This document shows positions 36,277-46,100 of a DNA stretch of 64,000 nucleotides, one piece after another (within the stretch, counting starts at the first letter, position 1; each line of letters starts with the position of its first letter). Origin of the DNA: a virus; IMG/VR virus record IMGVR_UViG_3300009183_000080, positions 1 to 64,000 of that record. One strand, given 5' to 3'. The notes under the pieces are model-generated. The model had not been told where the DNA came from, did not search any database, and was given only the letters and a program-made list of their open reading frames with translations. Made by a program: the position numbers and the translations under genes.

Positions 36277-36954
36277 TTACTCTACCTCCACATTAATGTT
36301 TGTAATCCAACGATAGCCAACTTCTCTACCCTTTGTTTTTCCAATCTTTGATCCTGCTCTTAGATTGCTTTTGTATGCTCTTGGATTGCTTAAGTGATCA
36401 TAAATTCCAGAAGCCCTTAGAAATGTTTGTTTAAAATAATAATTCATAAAATTATCAAATGTTTTTTCATAAGAACCTTGAACCCAGTCTCCTCCAGGAT
36501 TTGAAACATTAACTGGATTTTTTGTAAAAATTTGTTCTCCACCAACATCAAAAGAAAGCACAGAAGCATTTCTTGGTTTAATTACAACTGGTTGACCATA
36601 CTCCATAATTCTTGCCTTGTTGTAAAATGGAACTGAAGAACCTTGTTTAATTGATGTTGATTGTTTAAAATTAGAAATAATAGATAACCCTAAATTACTT
36701 ACGGTGTGGTCAACTTGAAAAAGTCTTTTAGATGCCATTCCAACCTTGCCCCATTCATAAACGTGGTGCATAGACATTGGATCCATTCTTGCATTTGCAT
36801 CAACAAACATCTTTAATGCCTCTACTGTTTCTTTTCCTAAATTATTTAAAAATACTGTTTTTCCTTTTTGCATTCCTTCAAAAAATCCAAAGGAGTAATT
36901 AACAATATTATTCATCTGTTTGGCAAATTTTTTATCATTAAATACAGCCTGCAT
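36277..36954 (-). CDS. Neck protein (HK97 gp10-like candidate)
   Basis: The 225-residue protein starts MQAVFNDKKFAKQMNNIVNY. Its N-terminal helical part (GKETVEALKMFVDANARMDP) and HHVYEWGKVG segment resemble HK97 gp10-family neck proteins. It overlaps the upstream gene at TAATG. Its position between head-tail adaptor and tail terminator supports a tail completion role. The sequence evidence is modest. Confidence 0.6.
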   Translation of the reverse strand: MQAVFNDKKFAKQMNNIVNYSFGFFEGMQKGKTVFLNNLGKETVEALKMFVDANARMDPMSMHHVYEWGKVGMASKRLFQVDHTVSNLGLSIISNFKQSTSIKQGSSVPFYNKARIMEYGQPVVIKPRNASVLSFDVGGEQIFTKNPVNVSNPGGDWVQGSYEKTFDNFMNYYFKQTFLRASGIYDHLSNPRAYKSNLRAGSKIGKTKGREVGYRWITNINVEVE

Positions 36955-37400
36955 TAGTCAGCCCCGCTTTGGTTTTCTGTTCTTCGTAAAACAACCTTGT
37001 AGTAATCTATTGTACCAAAAGGGTTTACAACTGGATCGTAGGTAGCAATTTCATAAATTGTACCTTTTCCAGAACGTTCTCCAGAAGTTTCTTGATATAT
37101 AAGTTCATCCATACTGTTTCTTATGTTTGTAATAATAATGTTTGTAAGTGAGTTATTTTCTTTATTTGTTGACTTACGAATGTCATTTTTAATTCTTCCA
37201 ATAAGCATATTTTCATTTTTTGTAAAAACCTTTGCCTTAATATCTTCTGCTAATGCAGTTCCTCCTGAAGTAAAATTAACAATAACGCTTTTGTCAAAAA
37301 TCCAATTCTTTAAACCAGATCCATACATATCACGTTGAATAGTTGGATAGTATATGTCTGCAATCATTGGATACAAAAAATCTGTTGCTTCGCATGACAT
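36954..37400 (-). CDS. Head-tail stopper/adaptor-like protein
   Basis: This 148-residue protein has a beta-rich fold (YYPTIQRDMYGSGLKNWIFD, VVLRRTE at the end) and sits between connector and neck genes. It overlaps both (TAATG at the upstream end). By position it could be the stopper that closes the portal channel or attaches the tail. No specific motif was found. Confidence 0.55.
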   Translation of the reverse strand: MSCEATDFLYPMIADIYYPTIQRDMYGSGLKNWIFDKSVIVNFTSGGTALAEDIKAKVFTKNENMLIGRIKNDIRKSTNKENNSLTNIIITNIRNSMDELIYQETSGERSGKGTIYEIATYDPVVNPFGTIDYYKVVLRRTENQSGAD

Positions 37401-38323
37401 TACAATACTCCGATTTTAACTCTGGAATCCGATATATATTTTGAAAGAATTTTATCAACTAAAAGATTTCCAGTACCATCTAGTATTGATTTATGGAATT
37501 GAAGTTTAAATTGATCTGTATTATAAGTAGTTACATATCTCTTATAGTAATCTAATTTTCCACAACGAATATCATCCATAAGCATTAATGTTGCTTCTTT
37601 AATATCAAGAGGTACTACTTTATATCCCGTTTCTAAAACAAAAGTAAAGTCTGATTGGTTATCAAAAGAATTACCATAACCAATTGGTCCAAGCCAATCT
37701 GATTGAGCAGTTGGCAAAAATAATGGAGCCTGTTCTGATCTGTTATATTCTCCTGGTACATCTTTAATAATTGCAGTACCATTATCACTTAATTTATAGG
37801 TAATTCCAAAAATTGCAGGAGTTGTTAAACTGCTGTCATACCAAAGAATGTTATCTTGATATACTTTTAAAACTTTATGACTTCTATAATTGAGTGGAAC
37901 ATAATCAGTTCCAAGTCCTACGTGCTCGGTTGTTTTCTTTTTATAATAAAATCCTTCTTGGAGAACTGCATCAATAATAGATCTGGCTAAAAATTCTTGT
38001 TTTTTATACTCTGCAATTTCAGTTGCTGTTGTTGCTAAATCATTTGGATCGGCATATGGTCTGTAAATTTCAAGACCATCTTGAACAACTATGTCAGCGC
38101 CTGATCCGCTTTCTACTTCATAGATTGTGAGGGTATAAGATCCATCATATTTTACGTAATCGTCATCTAAAACATAAGATATTTTTTTGTTGGCATTTGA
38201 AGTAACTTCTTCTTCAATTTCTGTAAAACCTGGACCTTCGATAACCAATAAGTAGTCAGCATAGGCATTTGGAACATCATAGGTAATAGTGATTGGGTAT
38301 GGCGGAAGTCTCAGTACTTGCAT
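37400..38323 (-). CDS. Head-tail connector protein
   Basis: The 307-residue protein has an N-terminal Ig-like beta domain (residues 5-95, PITITYDVPNAYADYLLVIE). It is followed by an adaptor-like alpha/beta part (EYKKQEFLARSIIDAVLQEG, KEATLMLMDDIRCGK) that resembles phage head completion proteins. It follows the small gene after the capsid gene and its start overlaps the upstream stop (TAATG). It probably binds the portal ring. The Ig-like N-terminal extension is an addition relative to simple adaptors. Confidence 0.65.
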   Translation of the reverse strand: MQVLRLPPYPITITYDVPNAYADYLLVIEGPGFTEIEEEVTSNANKKISYVLDDDYVKYDGSYTLTIYEVESGSGADIVVQDGLEIYRPYADPNDLATTATEIAEYKKQEFLARSIIDAVLQEGFYYKKKTTEHVGLGTDYVPLNYRSHKVLKVYQDNILWYDSSLTTPAIFGITYKLSDNGTAIIKDVPGEYNRSEQAPLFLPTAQSDWLGPIGYGNSFDNQSDFTFVLETGYKVVPLDIKEATLMLMDDIRCGKLDYYKRYVTTYNTDQFKLQFHKSILDGTGNLLVDKILSKYISDSRVKIGVL

Positions 38324-38547
38324 TATTTAATACCGTAGTGCTTTGCAAGTTCTAAAGCGCTAGCCTCTCTAACTGATTTGTGTTGTAGGTATATATCAAT
38401 AAATTCTGTTTTAACAATATTATAGCCTTGATCTATGTGTCCATATTTATCAAAATAAAGGTTTTTATCAGAGTAAATTACTGCCTGACTGTTTTGTTCT
38501 TTTACTTCAACAATCTTTTCTGGTGTTATTTTTTTTACAGTTGACAT
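38323..38547 (-). CDS. Small protein downstream of the major capsid gene
   Basis: This 74-residue protein, MSTVKKITPEKIVEVKEQNS, is charged with no membrane segment. It is the first gene after the capsid terminator, with its own TGATATAAT box and AAAGGAG ribosome-binding site, and is coupled to the connector gene (TAATG). A small head-completion or decoration role is possible but not shown. Confidence 0.55.
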   Translation of the reverse strand: MSTVKKITPEKIVEVKEQNSQAVIYSDKNLYFDKYGHIDQGYNIVKTEFIDIYLQHKSVREASALELAKHYGIK

Positions 38548-38564
38548 TTTACTCCTTTGTTATT

Positions 38565-38573
38565 ATTATATCA
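38565..38573 (-). promoter_or_regulatory. Extended -10 promoter after the capsid terminator
   Basis: TGATATAAT is followed by AATAAC, AAAGGAG and ATG. The pair terminator plus promoter separates capsid expression from the neck genes. Confidence 0.55.
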
Positions 38574-38582
38574 GATCTAATC

Positions 38583-38611
38583 AAAAAGGGCAGAGGTTCA
38601 ATCCCCTGCCC
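38583..38611 (-). terminator. Intrinsic terminator after the major capsid gene
   Basis: The minus strand reads GGGCAG, a loop that includes GGGATTGAACCT, then CTGCCC and TTTTTG. The stem-loop plus T-run begins about 20 nt after the capsid stop codon. Confidence 0.8.
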
Positions 38612-38629
38612 AAATTGATTTTTAACTAA

Positions 38630-39754
38630 TTAAGCAGAAGCAGCAATGTCCTTGTAGGCAATTGCATCTTCTTCTTCAATTTGAACACCAAAACGTACGA
38701 ATACGGTGTATTCAATTGTGTCTTTCTTTGGAACATATTGACGATTGACGGTAATATCCCGTTGGAATCCCCAAATACGGTTCTGTGGGAAAGTAAGATC
38801 GCAATAATCTGCTGGGTAGTAAGGAACTTCCATTACGTCAACGCCAAGTACACGAGTGGTACGGGCTCCTCCGAATGTCTGTCCTACGCCATCAAGATAG
38901 TCTTGACGATTTGCTTGTGTGCTACCGTTACGGCTTGAAAAAGCCTCAGAAATAGCATCTGCAAGGGTACCGTTATTTTTAACGATACTCTGGAATACAT
39001 CTGTACCTGCATAGAACTTAAGATTGTTCTTAAGTGCACGATACTTACGTGGCATTGCATTGATAATGCCTTGCATAACTGGAGTTGTCCAGTTATCTGA
39101 TACAACTGCTGGAAGAACTGAATCGTGTGCTTGACCCGCTCCGCTTCCTGTTGTAGTTTTCTTAACAAAGCCTTCCATAATAGAAAGGAATGATCCTGTT
39201 GAACCATCTCCGTTAATAGCCAAATCTTCGATATCATTACCGAATGCATTGGTCATCAAACGAACAAGATGATCTTCAAGAGCAGCACCTTCAATATTAT
39301 CTTCTAGACCTTCTGATGTAACTTCCCAATCAAGACGAATCTTTTTGGTTGTTAATTCTACTTTAGAAAAAGTAGCACCAGCGTTTGTATATGCACCACT
39401 GCCTTGAGCAGCAGCACGAATTACACGCTCACCAACGTTAACTTTTTCAAGTTCCATTGTATTTGCTCGCATTGTAACTCTACGTCCGTCTTTTGCAAGA
39501 ACAGTTGCGTCCCAAACATAGTCAATAAATTGACGAGCCTGCTCAGGTCGTAGAATTCCACTACCTGCTGCACCCGAAGGATTTACAGCGTTTGCTCCGG
39601 TTGTGATTCCGGAAAGAGCGGTAGGAATATTTCCTATAACTCCTAATGCTGGAGTTGTTACTCCACCAATTCCACCGGAGGCAAATCCACCCTCAGCGTT
39701 ATAAGCGCCTGGTACGGAAACTCCTGGTTGATTTTTAATGATTTCTTCTGACAT
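38630..39754 (-). CDS. Major capsid protein (HK97 fold)
   Basis: The 374-residue protein begins MSEEIIKNQPGVSVPGAYNA. An N-terminal Gly/Ala-rich arm is followed by HK97-type features: RPEQARQFIDYVWDATVL, LTTKKIRLDWEVTSEGLEDN (beta strand and spine helix), ALEDHLVRLMTNAFGNDIED, and C-terminal EYTVFVRFGVQIEEEDAIAY. It directly follows the protease/scaffold gene. I chose the ATG preceded by GGAGGTGAACAAT. A TTG in frame 15 nt upstream lies inside that ribosome-binding site and is unlikely. Codon choice is more GC-rich than nearby genes. Confidence 0.93.
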   Translation of the reverse strand: MSEEIIKNQPGVSVPGAYNAEGGFASGGIGGVTTPALGVIGNIPTALSGITTGANAVNPSGAAGSGILRPEQARQFIDYVWDATVLAKDGRRVTMRANTMELEKVNVGERVIRAAAQGSGAYTNAGATFSKVELTTKKIRLDWEVTSEGLEDNIEGAALEDHLVRLMTNAFGNDIEDLAINGDGSTGSFLSIMEGFVKKTTTGSGAGQAHDSVLPAVVSDNWTTPVMQGIINAMPRKYRALKNNLKFYAGTDVFQSIVKNNGTLADAISEAFSSRNGSTQANRQDYLDGVGQTFGGARTTRVLGVDVMEVPYYPADYCDLTFPQNRIWGFQRDITVNRQYVPKKDTIEYTVFVRFGVQIEEEDAIAYKDIAASA

Positions 39755-39777
39755 ATTGTTCACCTCCAAGTGAATTT

Positions 39778-40314
39778 TTACTTAAATAGGTCGGATTCTG
39801 TGAGGAAACGTCCGCCCCATATTGATTTTTGAACCATTTCTGGCTCCTGAACAATCTCACCGAGATCGCCAGACTTGCGGAAAGCGGTGTCTTGCTCTAC
39901 AGCATCCACTCTCTTTCCAAATACATCGTAAGAATCCTTAACTTCTTTAACCTCACCGGAAATGTTTTGGATTGACTTACTTAGATCAGCAATTTGAGTC
40001 TGTAGGTTTAGTACAGTCTCTTCATTTAATGATTTAACCATTGCTGTTAGATCGCCAAAGGCATTAGCAAGAGTATTCTTGATTTCAGCAATTGCATCAA
40101 CTGCAGTGTCATCAGACTTAGCGATCTCTTCTGTTTTTTCAACAGTCTCGACAACTTCTTCTGATTTAACAATCTCAGTTTGAACAACTGCTTCATTTGT
40201 TTCAACTGCAACAGTTTCTGCAACTTCAGCATCTACGCTTTTAGTTACAACTGTCTCAGTTGCCTCTGGTACGACCTCAACATTATCAACAACGTTTGTT
40301 GTCTCTTCTGTCAT
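39778..40314 (-). CDS. Nested scaffold protein from an in-frame internal start
   Basis: Inside the protease gene, AAAGGAGGT lies 8 nt before an in-frame ATG at residue 255 (MTEETTNVVDNVEVV). Translation from here gives a 178-residue, acidic, coiled-coil-rich protein without the protease domain. This mirrors the lambda C/Nu3 arrangement, where the scaffold is made from a start nested in the protease gene. The ribosome-binding site is among the best in the window and has no other use at that spot. Expression of the short product is inferred from sequence. Confidence 0.75.
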   Translation of the reverse strand: MTEETTNVVDNVEVVPEATETVVTKSVDAEVAETVAVETNEAVVQTEIVKSEEVVETVEKTEEIAKSDDTAVDAIAEIKNTLANAFGDLTAMVKSLNEETVLNLQTQIADLSKSIQNISGEVKEVKDSYDVFGKRVDAVEQDTAFRKSGDLGEIVQEPEMVQKSIWGGRFLTESDLFK

Positions 40315-41076
40315 AGGACTTACCTCCTTTTGCATCTTAATTGCACTAATGCCTTTTGCACTATCAACTAAGAACTTTATCATTTTATCTTTGTCTGTAT
40401 CAGACTTTTCAACAAAACCTATATTTTTCATTTGACTTCCGCTTGTAGGACTTAATTCAAAATCATTTTCTGAAATCATAATTAATCCAGACTCTTTATC
40501 CCAAAAAACATTTTCTACTGCTAGGTCAGCAATATCGCCTTTCATAACGTTTATTCCATCAACTTTTTCAATTGATACAACACTAGCAAATTGATTTGCT
40601 GGGCTATCAACAAGGGACAGTTCAAATAAATCATAATCTTTAATAATTCTAATTGGGCGATCTACTTTTTCATCATATCCATCATCCCATTTATTCATAA
40701 TTCCACCAATTGAAAATCCAGAAAGAGTGCCATCTAAAACCTTTTCCCAAGTGTTTTGCGCTCCTTTTGAAACGTAAGCAGAAACAAAAACTCCTGAGTA
40801 AAACTTTTTTGAGTCGGCATCAAAGTACTTATCTTCTTTAAATGAAACCATCTTACCAACTGCAGATGGTTGATGCATTTCTCTTATGTTTCCTTTAAAC
40901 GCAGCAAATGCTTTTATGCTTGCATCGCTTGTTACAATGTCATTTTGTTTGTCTAAATTATCAAGAGTTGCAAATCCCGAAACAATTCTGCGCTCTTGAT
41001 CAATCTTTGAGATTGGCATAGACAATCTAAGATTGTTGCCATCCGATTTCCAATGCGCTTTATTAATGATATCCAT
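39778..41076 (-). CDS. Prohead protease with C-terminal scaffold-like region
   Basis: The 432-residue protein has an N-terminal assembly protease of the HK97/herpesvirus type. It has VSGFATLDNLDKQNDIVTS early, the catalytic His in REMHQPSAVGKM (about residue 66), and the nucleophile Ser in GTLSGFSIGGIMNKW (about 120). Residues about 255-432 are a Glu/Val-rich, coiled-coil-like segment ending in SIWGGRFLTESDLFK, typical of scaffolds. Proteases of this family cleave scaffold and capsid arms during maturation. A strong internal ribosome-binding site allows separate production of the scaffold part (see nested feature). Confidence 0.88.
   Translation of the reverse strand: MDIINKAHWKSDGNNLRLSMPISKIDQERRIVSGFATLDNLDKQNDIVTSDASIKAFAAFKGNIREMHQPSAVGKMVSFKEDKYFDADSKKFYSGVFVSAYVSKGAQNTWEKVLDGTLSGFSIGGIMNKWDDGYDEKVDRPIRIIKDYDLFELSLVDSPANQFASVVSIEKVDGINVMKGDIADLAVENVFWDKESGLIMISENDFELSPTSGSQMKNIGFVEKSDTDKDKMIKFLVDSAKGISAIKMQKEVSPMTEETTNVVDNVEVVPEATETVVTKSVDAEVAETVAVETNEAVVQTEIVKSEEVVETVEKTEEIAKSDDTAVDAIAEIKNTLANAFGDLTAMVKSLNEETVLNLQTQIADLSKSIQNISGEVKEVKDSYDVFGKRVDAVEQDTAFRKSGDLGEIVQEPEMVQKSIWGGRFLTESDLFK
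40322..40330 (-). promoter_or_regulatory. Internal Shine-Dalgarno (AAAGGAGGT) for the nested scaffold
   Basis: Near-perfect complement to the 16S rRNA 3' end, 8 nt ahead of an in-frame ATG in the middle of the protease gene. It decides the start of the nested scaffold protein. Confidence 0.75.
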
Positions 41077-41085
41077 ATCCTTACT

Positions 41086-41094
41086 ATTATACCA
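41086..41094 (-). promoter_or_regulatory. Extended -10 promoter (TGGTATAAT) for the protease gene
   Basis: TGGTATAAT is followed 9 nt later by the protease ATG, with AAGGAT between. The leader would be about 2-3 nt or absent. This may drive protease, scaffold and capsid genes independently of the portal. Confidence 0.55.
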
Positions 41095-41113
41095 ACTATT
41101 TTAATACTTTTTA

Positions 41114-42721
41114 TTACTTAGAAGATCTGCCTTCGCCTTGTGCATTTCTTCCAGAAATTGTGGATGGGCTATCAGAATTATTGTTTGCTCTTTGTGAATC
41201 TCTTTCTCTATTCCCTGCTAAATTTGCTCTAGCATCTGTTTCTTGTCTTGGACTCATTTCAAATGGAGTGTCTCCATCTTTAATCATTGGCAATCCAAGT
41301 TTCTCTCTTGCTTCATTTGGCATCATTACTTGGGTCTTAACATACCGTTCAAGAATTTGAGACTGAGAAATTTCATCAGTAAGCGTAAGTTCGTTAAATT
41401 TAAGTTCAAGAATGTCGGTTTTTTCACGAATAATTTTGTTAATTAGTTTTGATATTTCGTTTTGTGCTGGACGAGAAACCTGTTCTTTAAATGTACGATC
41501 TTGTGCAAGTGCGTTGGCAATTGATCCAGAATCTCCACCACCTAATTTAGACAATGGAACCTGATGGGCCACTAGAATATCATTTCTATTTTGAAGCCTA
41601 TACTCTTTAAAAGATCCTTCTTGAACACCATTTTCAATTGGCTTCATATCAAATTCAACTTTATTATTTTCAGTATCTCCTGGAAGTGGAATATACAGGG
41701 TTCTGTGAGACTGACCTTTTAAACCAGTTTGTAAGAATCTAAACATTTTGTCTTCTGCGTCTGCACTTAACTTGGCACCTTTAAGTGTAATGATATATCT
41801 TGGAACTGCCTTGTTCTCAAAATAATCAATATTGTAATTTGATGCAAGTTGATCACCAATAAGTGAAGAAAGGGCTGAAATAATATCTGGAACTCCATAA
41901 AAAGTATTTAATGGAGAGTATTGTTTAAAATGAATAACTTCATTTGGTCTTGTGTCTGTTGTTACTGGGTTTTGATTCTTTGCCCCAAAATTTCTAAAAT
42001 ATGTAACTGCTGGCTGGATAATCTGAACATATCCGTCATTTAATCTGCGAACACGCATTGTTGTTGATGGAATGTGACCAATGTAACCAATTTCTCCTGT
42101 TACTTTACGACCAACTTCCATGTATCCGTTTCCAGTTGCCTGAACATCTACATAAATTTTTTCCATAATTTTTGTAAAACTATCATCATCGTTAAGATTT
42201 TCTAACCAATCACGCATTTCAATCTTTGCTCTTTCAATCCTTTTGCGAGCACGGCCAAGAGAGTTTTCGTCCTCAACGTTTTCAAGTTTTAGCATGGTAC
42301 GTGAAGAAACAACAAAATCATAACCAAGACCAACAACGTTTTCTACTTTAGCGTCAATTGCTGCGTGGTTTGCAAAAGATGTATCGTAAAAATTTGCTAA
42401 TTCATAAAGGTTGTAAGGAGGTGTAATTACATCAAAAAGCCCATAACCATTTCTAACTGCTGTTCCTGGATTGATGGCTTTTGATTTTGTGTTATCTGTA
42501 CCAGACTGAACTGCATTTGCGCTATCTAAATATGCGGAAGTTGGATCTACTGCCTTGCCAAGAGTACGAGCAGTGCGCCTTTTAAAATTTTGATCAAGAT
42601 TGTTTAAATTTTTAATAAAATCCCAGTTTTTATTAAAAGGATCGTTCTTTTTAAATTCATCCTCTTTGTCTGCAAGATTATCAATACTTGCTCCAAGATA
42701 GTACTCTTCTTCATCAATCAT
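41114..42721 (-). CDS. Portal protein
   Basis: The 535-residue protein matches a phage portal in order: a wing region with AAIDAKVENVVGLGYDF, GNGYMEVGRKVTGEIGYIGH, EVIHFKQYSPLNTFYGVPDI, the NIDYFENKAVPRYIITLKGA stem region, and the C-terminal SKLINKIIREKTDILELKF crown helices. The C-terminal tail is disordered and rich in Asn, Ser and Arg. It would form the dodecameric channel at the head vertex. I chose the second ATG, since GGAG lies only 1 nt before the first one at 42730. It overlaps the upstream gene stop. Confidence 0.9.
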   Translation of the reverse strand: MIDEEEYYLGASIDNLADKEDEFKKNDPFNKNWDFIKNLNNLDQNFKRRTARTLGKAVDPTSAYLDSANAVQSGTDNTKSKAINPGTAVRNGYGLFDVITPPYNLYELANFYDTSFANHAAIDAKVENVVGLGYDFVVSSRTMLKLENVEDENSLGRARKRIERAKIEMRDWLENLNDDDSFTKIMEKIYVDVQATGNGYMEVGRKVTGEIGYIGHIPSTTMRVRRLNDGYVQIIQPAVTYFRNFGAKNQNPVTTDTRPNEVIHFKQYSPLNTFYGVPDIISALSSLIGDQLASNYNIDYFENKAVPRYIITLKGAKLSADAEDKMFRFLQTGLKGQSHRTLYIPLPGDTENNKVEFDMKPIENGVQEGSFKEYRLQNRNDILVAHQVPLSKLGGGDSGSIANALAQDRTFKEQVSRPAQNEISKLINKIIREKTDILELKFNELTLTDEISQSQILERYVKTQVMMPNEAREKLGLPMIKDGDTPFEMSPRQETDARANLAGNRERDSQRANNNSDSPSTISGRNAQGEGRSSK

Positions 42722-43082
42722 CGGAACCATGCTCCTTTATTGTTTGCTGTGCTGCATGAACTGCGCCCAAATCATTCATATTGGGAATAAGTCCTTCTTT
42801 CATTCTGGCAATCTGTTCGGAGTATTCCATCTCACTTACACGGCTTACACCAGGATGAAAAACTGGTTTTCCTTCTGGCTGACCCCAATATTCTGCTGCT
42901 TTGCGTAATTCCATAATCTTTTCAAGATCACCTTTACGTGCAGGAATGTTTAAAAGGTTTCCGTGACCATCTCCAAAGACCTTGCCGTTGGGTTTTTCCC
43001 AAAAATATAAACCCCAGTCATAGTTTTTTTCAATAAGTTTGATCTTGGACTTACCAACTTCTCCTGGTTTTTTCTCTCTCAT
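42714..43082 (-). CDS. Conserved small phage protein upstream of the portal
   Basis: This protein of about 122 residues (MREKKPGEVGKSKIKLIEKN, then YDWGLYFWEKPNGKVFGDGHG) has a Trp-rich beta start and helical end. A TGGTATACT box lies 7 nt before the second of two in-frame ATGs; the first (43088) would start almost inside the promoter spacer, so I chose the second. It overlaps the portal start. From memory, similar genes precede portals in other actinophages. The function is unknown; packaging or portal assembly is a guess from position. Confidence 0.6.
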   Translation of the reverse strand: MREKKPGEVGKSKIKLIEKNYDWGLYFWEKPNGKVFGDGHGNLLNIPARKGDLEKIMELRKAAEYWGQPEGKPVFHPGVSRVSEMEYSEQIARMKEGLIPNMNDLGAVHAAQQTIKEHGSDD

Positions 43083-43089
43083 AACCATT

Positions 43090-43098
43090 AGTATACCA
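43090..43098 (-). promoter_or_regulatory. Extended -10 promoter (TGGTATACT) for the portal operon
   Basis: TGGTATACT lies 7 nt before an ATG on the minus strand, within the short gap after the LamG-like gene. The near-leaderless spacing matches the recurring pattern. Confidence 0.55.
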
Positions 43099-43100
43099 TA

Positions 43101-46100
43101 TTATGCTACGGTTGATATAGAACTTTGCCAAATGGCGTCTTTAAATACTTTCAAATAGTCAGTCTCCATATAAATACCTTCATTGTCATCTATAATAATT
43201 TTATTTGTTCCAACATAATTTTTATATACTTCTCCAGCATTAACAATATACCTGCTGTCTCTACTTTTAACTAAAACGCTATCCCAATTTGAATTGTCCC
43301 ATACGTTCCAATTTTGACCATCTACTTCTCCCCAATTTCTAAACAAAACTTGCTGTTCAAGTTGTGAATTAGTACCTTTATAAAAAGATATGTTGTTAAA
43401 AGTCATTAGATGCTTTAAGTTTATTTTTCCATTATAAGAGTTTAGGCCTAAGTTAACTGGGAAAGATATACCTAAAACAGTCCATCTTTGAATTGATATA
43501 GTTGGCTCTGTTACATAAAGTCCATTTAAATAATAAGATAATTCTGTAAACGGCAGGTCATCCGATTTTGTTTTAGCAAAAATAGTTGCTCTATCTGCAT
43601 TTGATGAATTAGCCTGAATATAAAACTCAATAGTGTCACCTGCATACTCTATTTCAAACATTAAAACTGGATCTTCAGGAAATGCCCATAGGTCTGACCT
43701 GATAAACATTTGAATAGCACTTAAAGAATACTTAATGTCTAAACCTGGATTAATGTCAATACTTAACCCACGATTTAAATTGTTTAGTCCATCTCTTAAT
43801 TCAATCCCGCTTTTTCTTGTAAGGTATAGGTATGGAACGCTTTCTTTGTCAATAACATATGGATTAAATCCTTTATAATCAGGGATACCACTTGCTAACT
43901 TGTATGGAACCAAGTCTATTGCATATCTACTTTTTATTGGATTTGAATCATTTGCATTTAAACTTTTTGCTGCAAATTCTATTTTTCTTAAAGAAAGTTT
44001 ATTATGTAATATACCAAATACTTTAAACCTAATAGAATAAACCATTGATATAGTGTTAAAGTCAATATCTTTTGATGGATAGATTAAATAATTGTCAACA
44101 ATCTCAAACCTTTCAGTCTGCCAATCTGCCTCAGTATTTAAATTTAATATTCTTTTCTTAATTGCTGGATTTGTTGTTGCATAGTCTGCGTCTGCTTGTG
44201 TAATTCCTTGAGAAATATCTTGAAAAGTAACATATACTCTTACGTTTGAATTGTTAGTATTTAATGAATCAGAATTGTCTACCCAGTAGGTGTCTCCTTC
44301 TTCTTTTACTTCAGATGGTACTGGATAGTCAATATTAAACTGAATAAAATCAATATCTGTTATAGTTTCTTCATCTTCATCTAAAACATCTTTTGCAAGT
44401 ACTGATAATGGAATGTAGTCTTCCCAGTATCCAAAAACCGAAATATCAATAAAAAACTTTCCATAATCTTCAAAAGAAAATAGAGTATAACTAGAAACAT
44501 GATCAATAATAGAGTTTGAAAAATTAAAAGTGCCGTCATCATAAAAATATGAGTCTAAAGTAAAAGATGTATGTTTATATGTGTTAATTCCAACGCTATA
44601 TATATTGCCAGTAAACATATTTTCTTTATTTGGTTGGCTTCCAATGTATAGTTTTAATGATCCTGGATTTGCAAAAAATTGAGCAAGACCACCTGTTGTA
44701 TTGTTTGCAATTAGTTTTGAAATTTGAATTCCGGCAGTAAAAATTCCAACGGGACAAGTATGTGATCTAATTGTAGTTGAAACTCCAGCATAAGTAAAAA
44801 CATAATTTAGTAGAGTAGATTCTTTTTTGATGGCAAAACTGTTTACTCCGTCTGTTATATATAAAAACATAGCGTTTTGATTTTCTTCTAATTTAAATGT
44901 TCCAATAATAGAATCTATGGTGTTTGAAATAAATGAAAGACTTTCAAAATATATATAAGAATCAGTTCCCCAAGTTCCAGATGGCTTCAAACTAAAAAAT
45001 TTAGATCCTGTAGTTTGAATTAATTTATTGGCAGCCTCTAGTTCAGTTATGGTTTTATTGTCAGACAAAATAAAATTAGGCAATTCATAATCCGGAGTTT
45101 TAAGTGTTGATATTCCAGGAATTAAGTTATCTTCAATTCCAGAATCCCAAGATCTTGTAGTTGGATATGTTATGTTATTGCTATATTCTGCAAATGGATA
45201 GTCTATCTCTACTGTTAATCCACCATAATAATTATCTATAATTTCTGGTGTTGTTGGAATACCTTGACCTAAAATATAATGAATTTTTGCTGCATTTGTT
45301 GAAATAGAGTATGGATATAAAGAAATGCAATCAATCTTAATTTGATCCACATATTCTGCATATGCATAAAAAGCAATCCAGTCATTACTTTTACTTGTTT
45401 CTAATTCATCATATTGTGAAGGAAGATTCATTAATGATGTATTAATTACCAAAGATCCAACTTCTTCGCCATTAACCAAAAGAGTTGCTTGATTTTTAAT
45501 AAGTTTAATGTGAACAAGCATTGGTCTATACCATTCACCAACAAAATGTGAAACAAAATCGCCATCAATTACTAAAGTTAAAAAACAATCTTTTACATAT
45601 AAACCATCTGTTGATCCCATTGGTCCCAAAATTCTTTTTGCATCTGACGTATTTACGTCTGCCTGTAGCCAAACCTCCAAAGTATAGTCATTGTGTCTGC
45701 CAGATTCGTTTAAAAATCCATACCCTGGAAAAATAAAAGATGGTTGAGTATTTGCAATTAAATCTGCTTCATCTACAAAATAATTTATATCTGTCCAAGA
45801 ATCTTCTGTATTTTTCCAATAAGACCAACTTTCTTCAGCAACCTGTTCCCAAGTTCTATAATCAATTATTTCTGAGTGTGGAATTAACTGAACTGCTCTG
45901 TCTGATCCATAAACAAGCGGTACACCAAAATTTTTACCAGCCAAAGAATTATTGTCAACAACATAATATCCGCTATTTGCATTAAGACCATAAGCGTCTG
46001 CTTCAACAACTCCATCTAAAGATAAATTAATAGTTGCTGGACTTGAAAGTTTTGTTTGACCTAATGATATTGCATTAAACTCTTCGCTATGTTGACCTGC

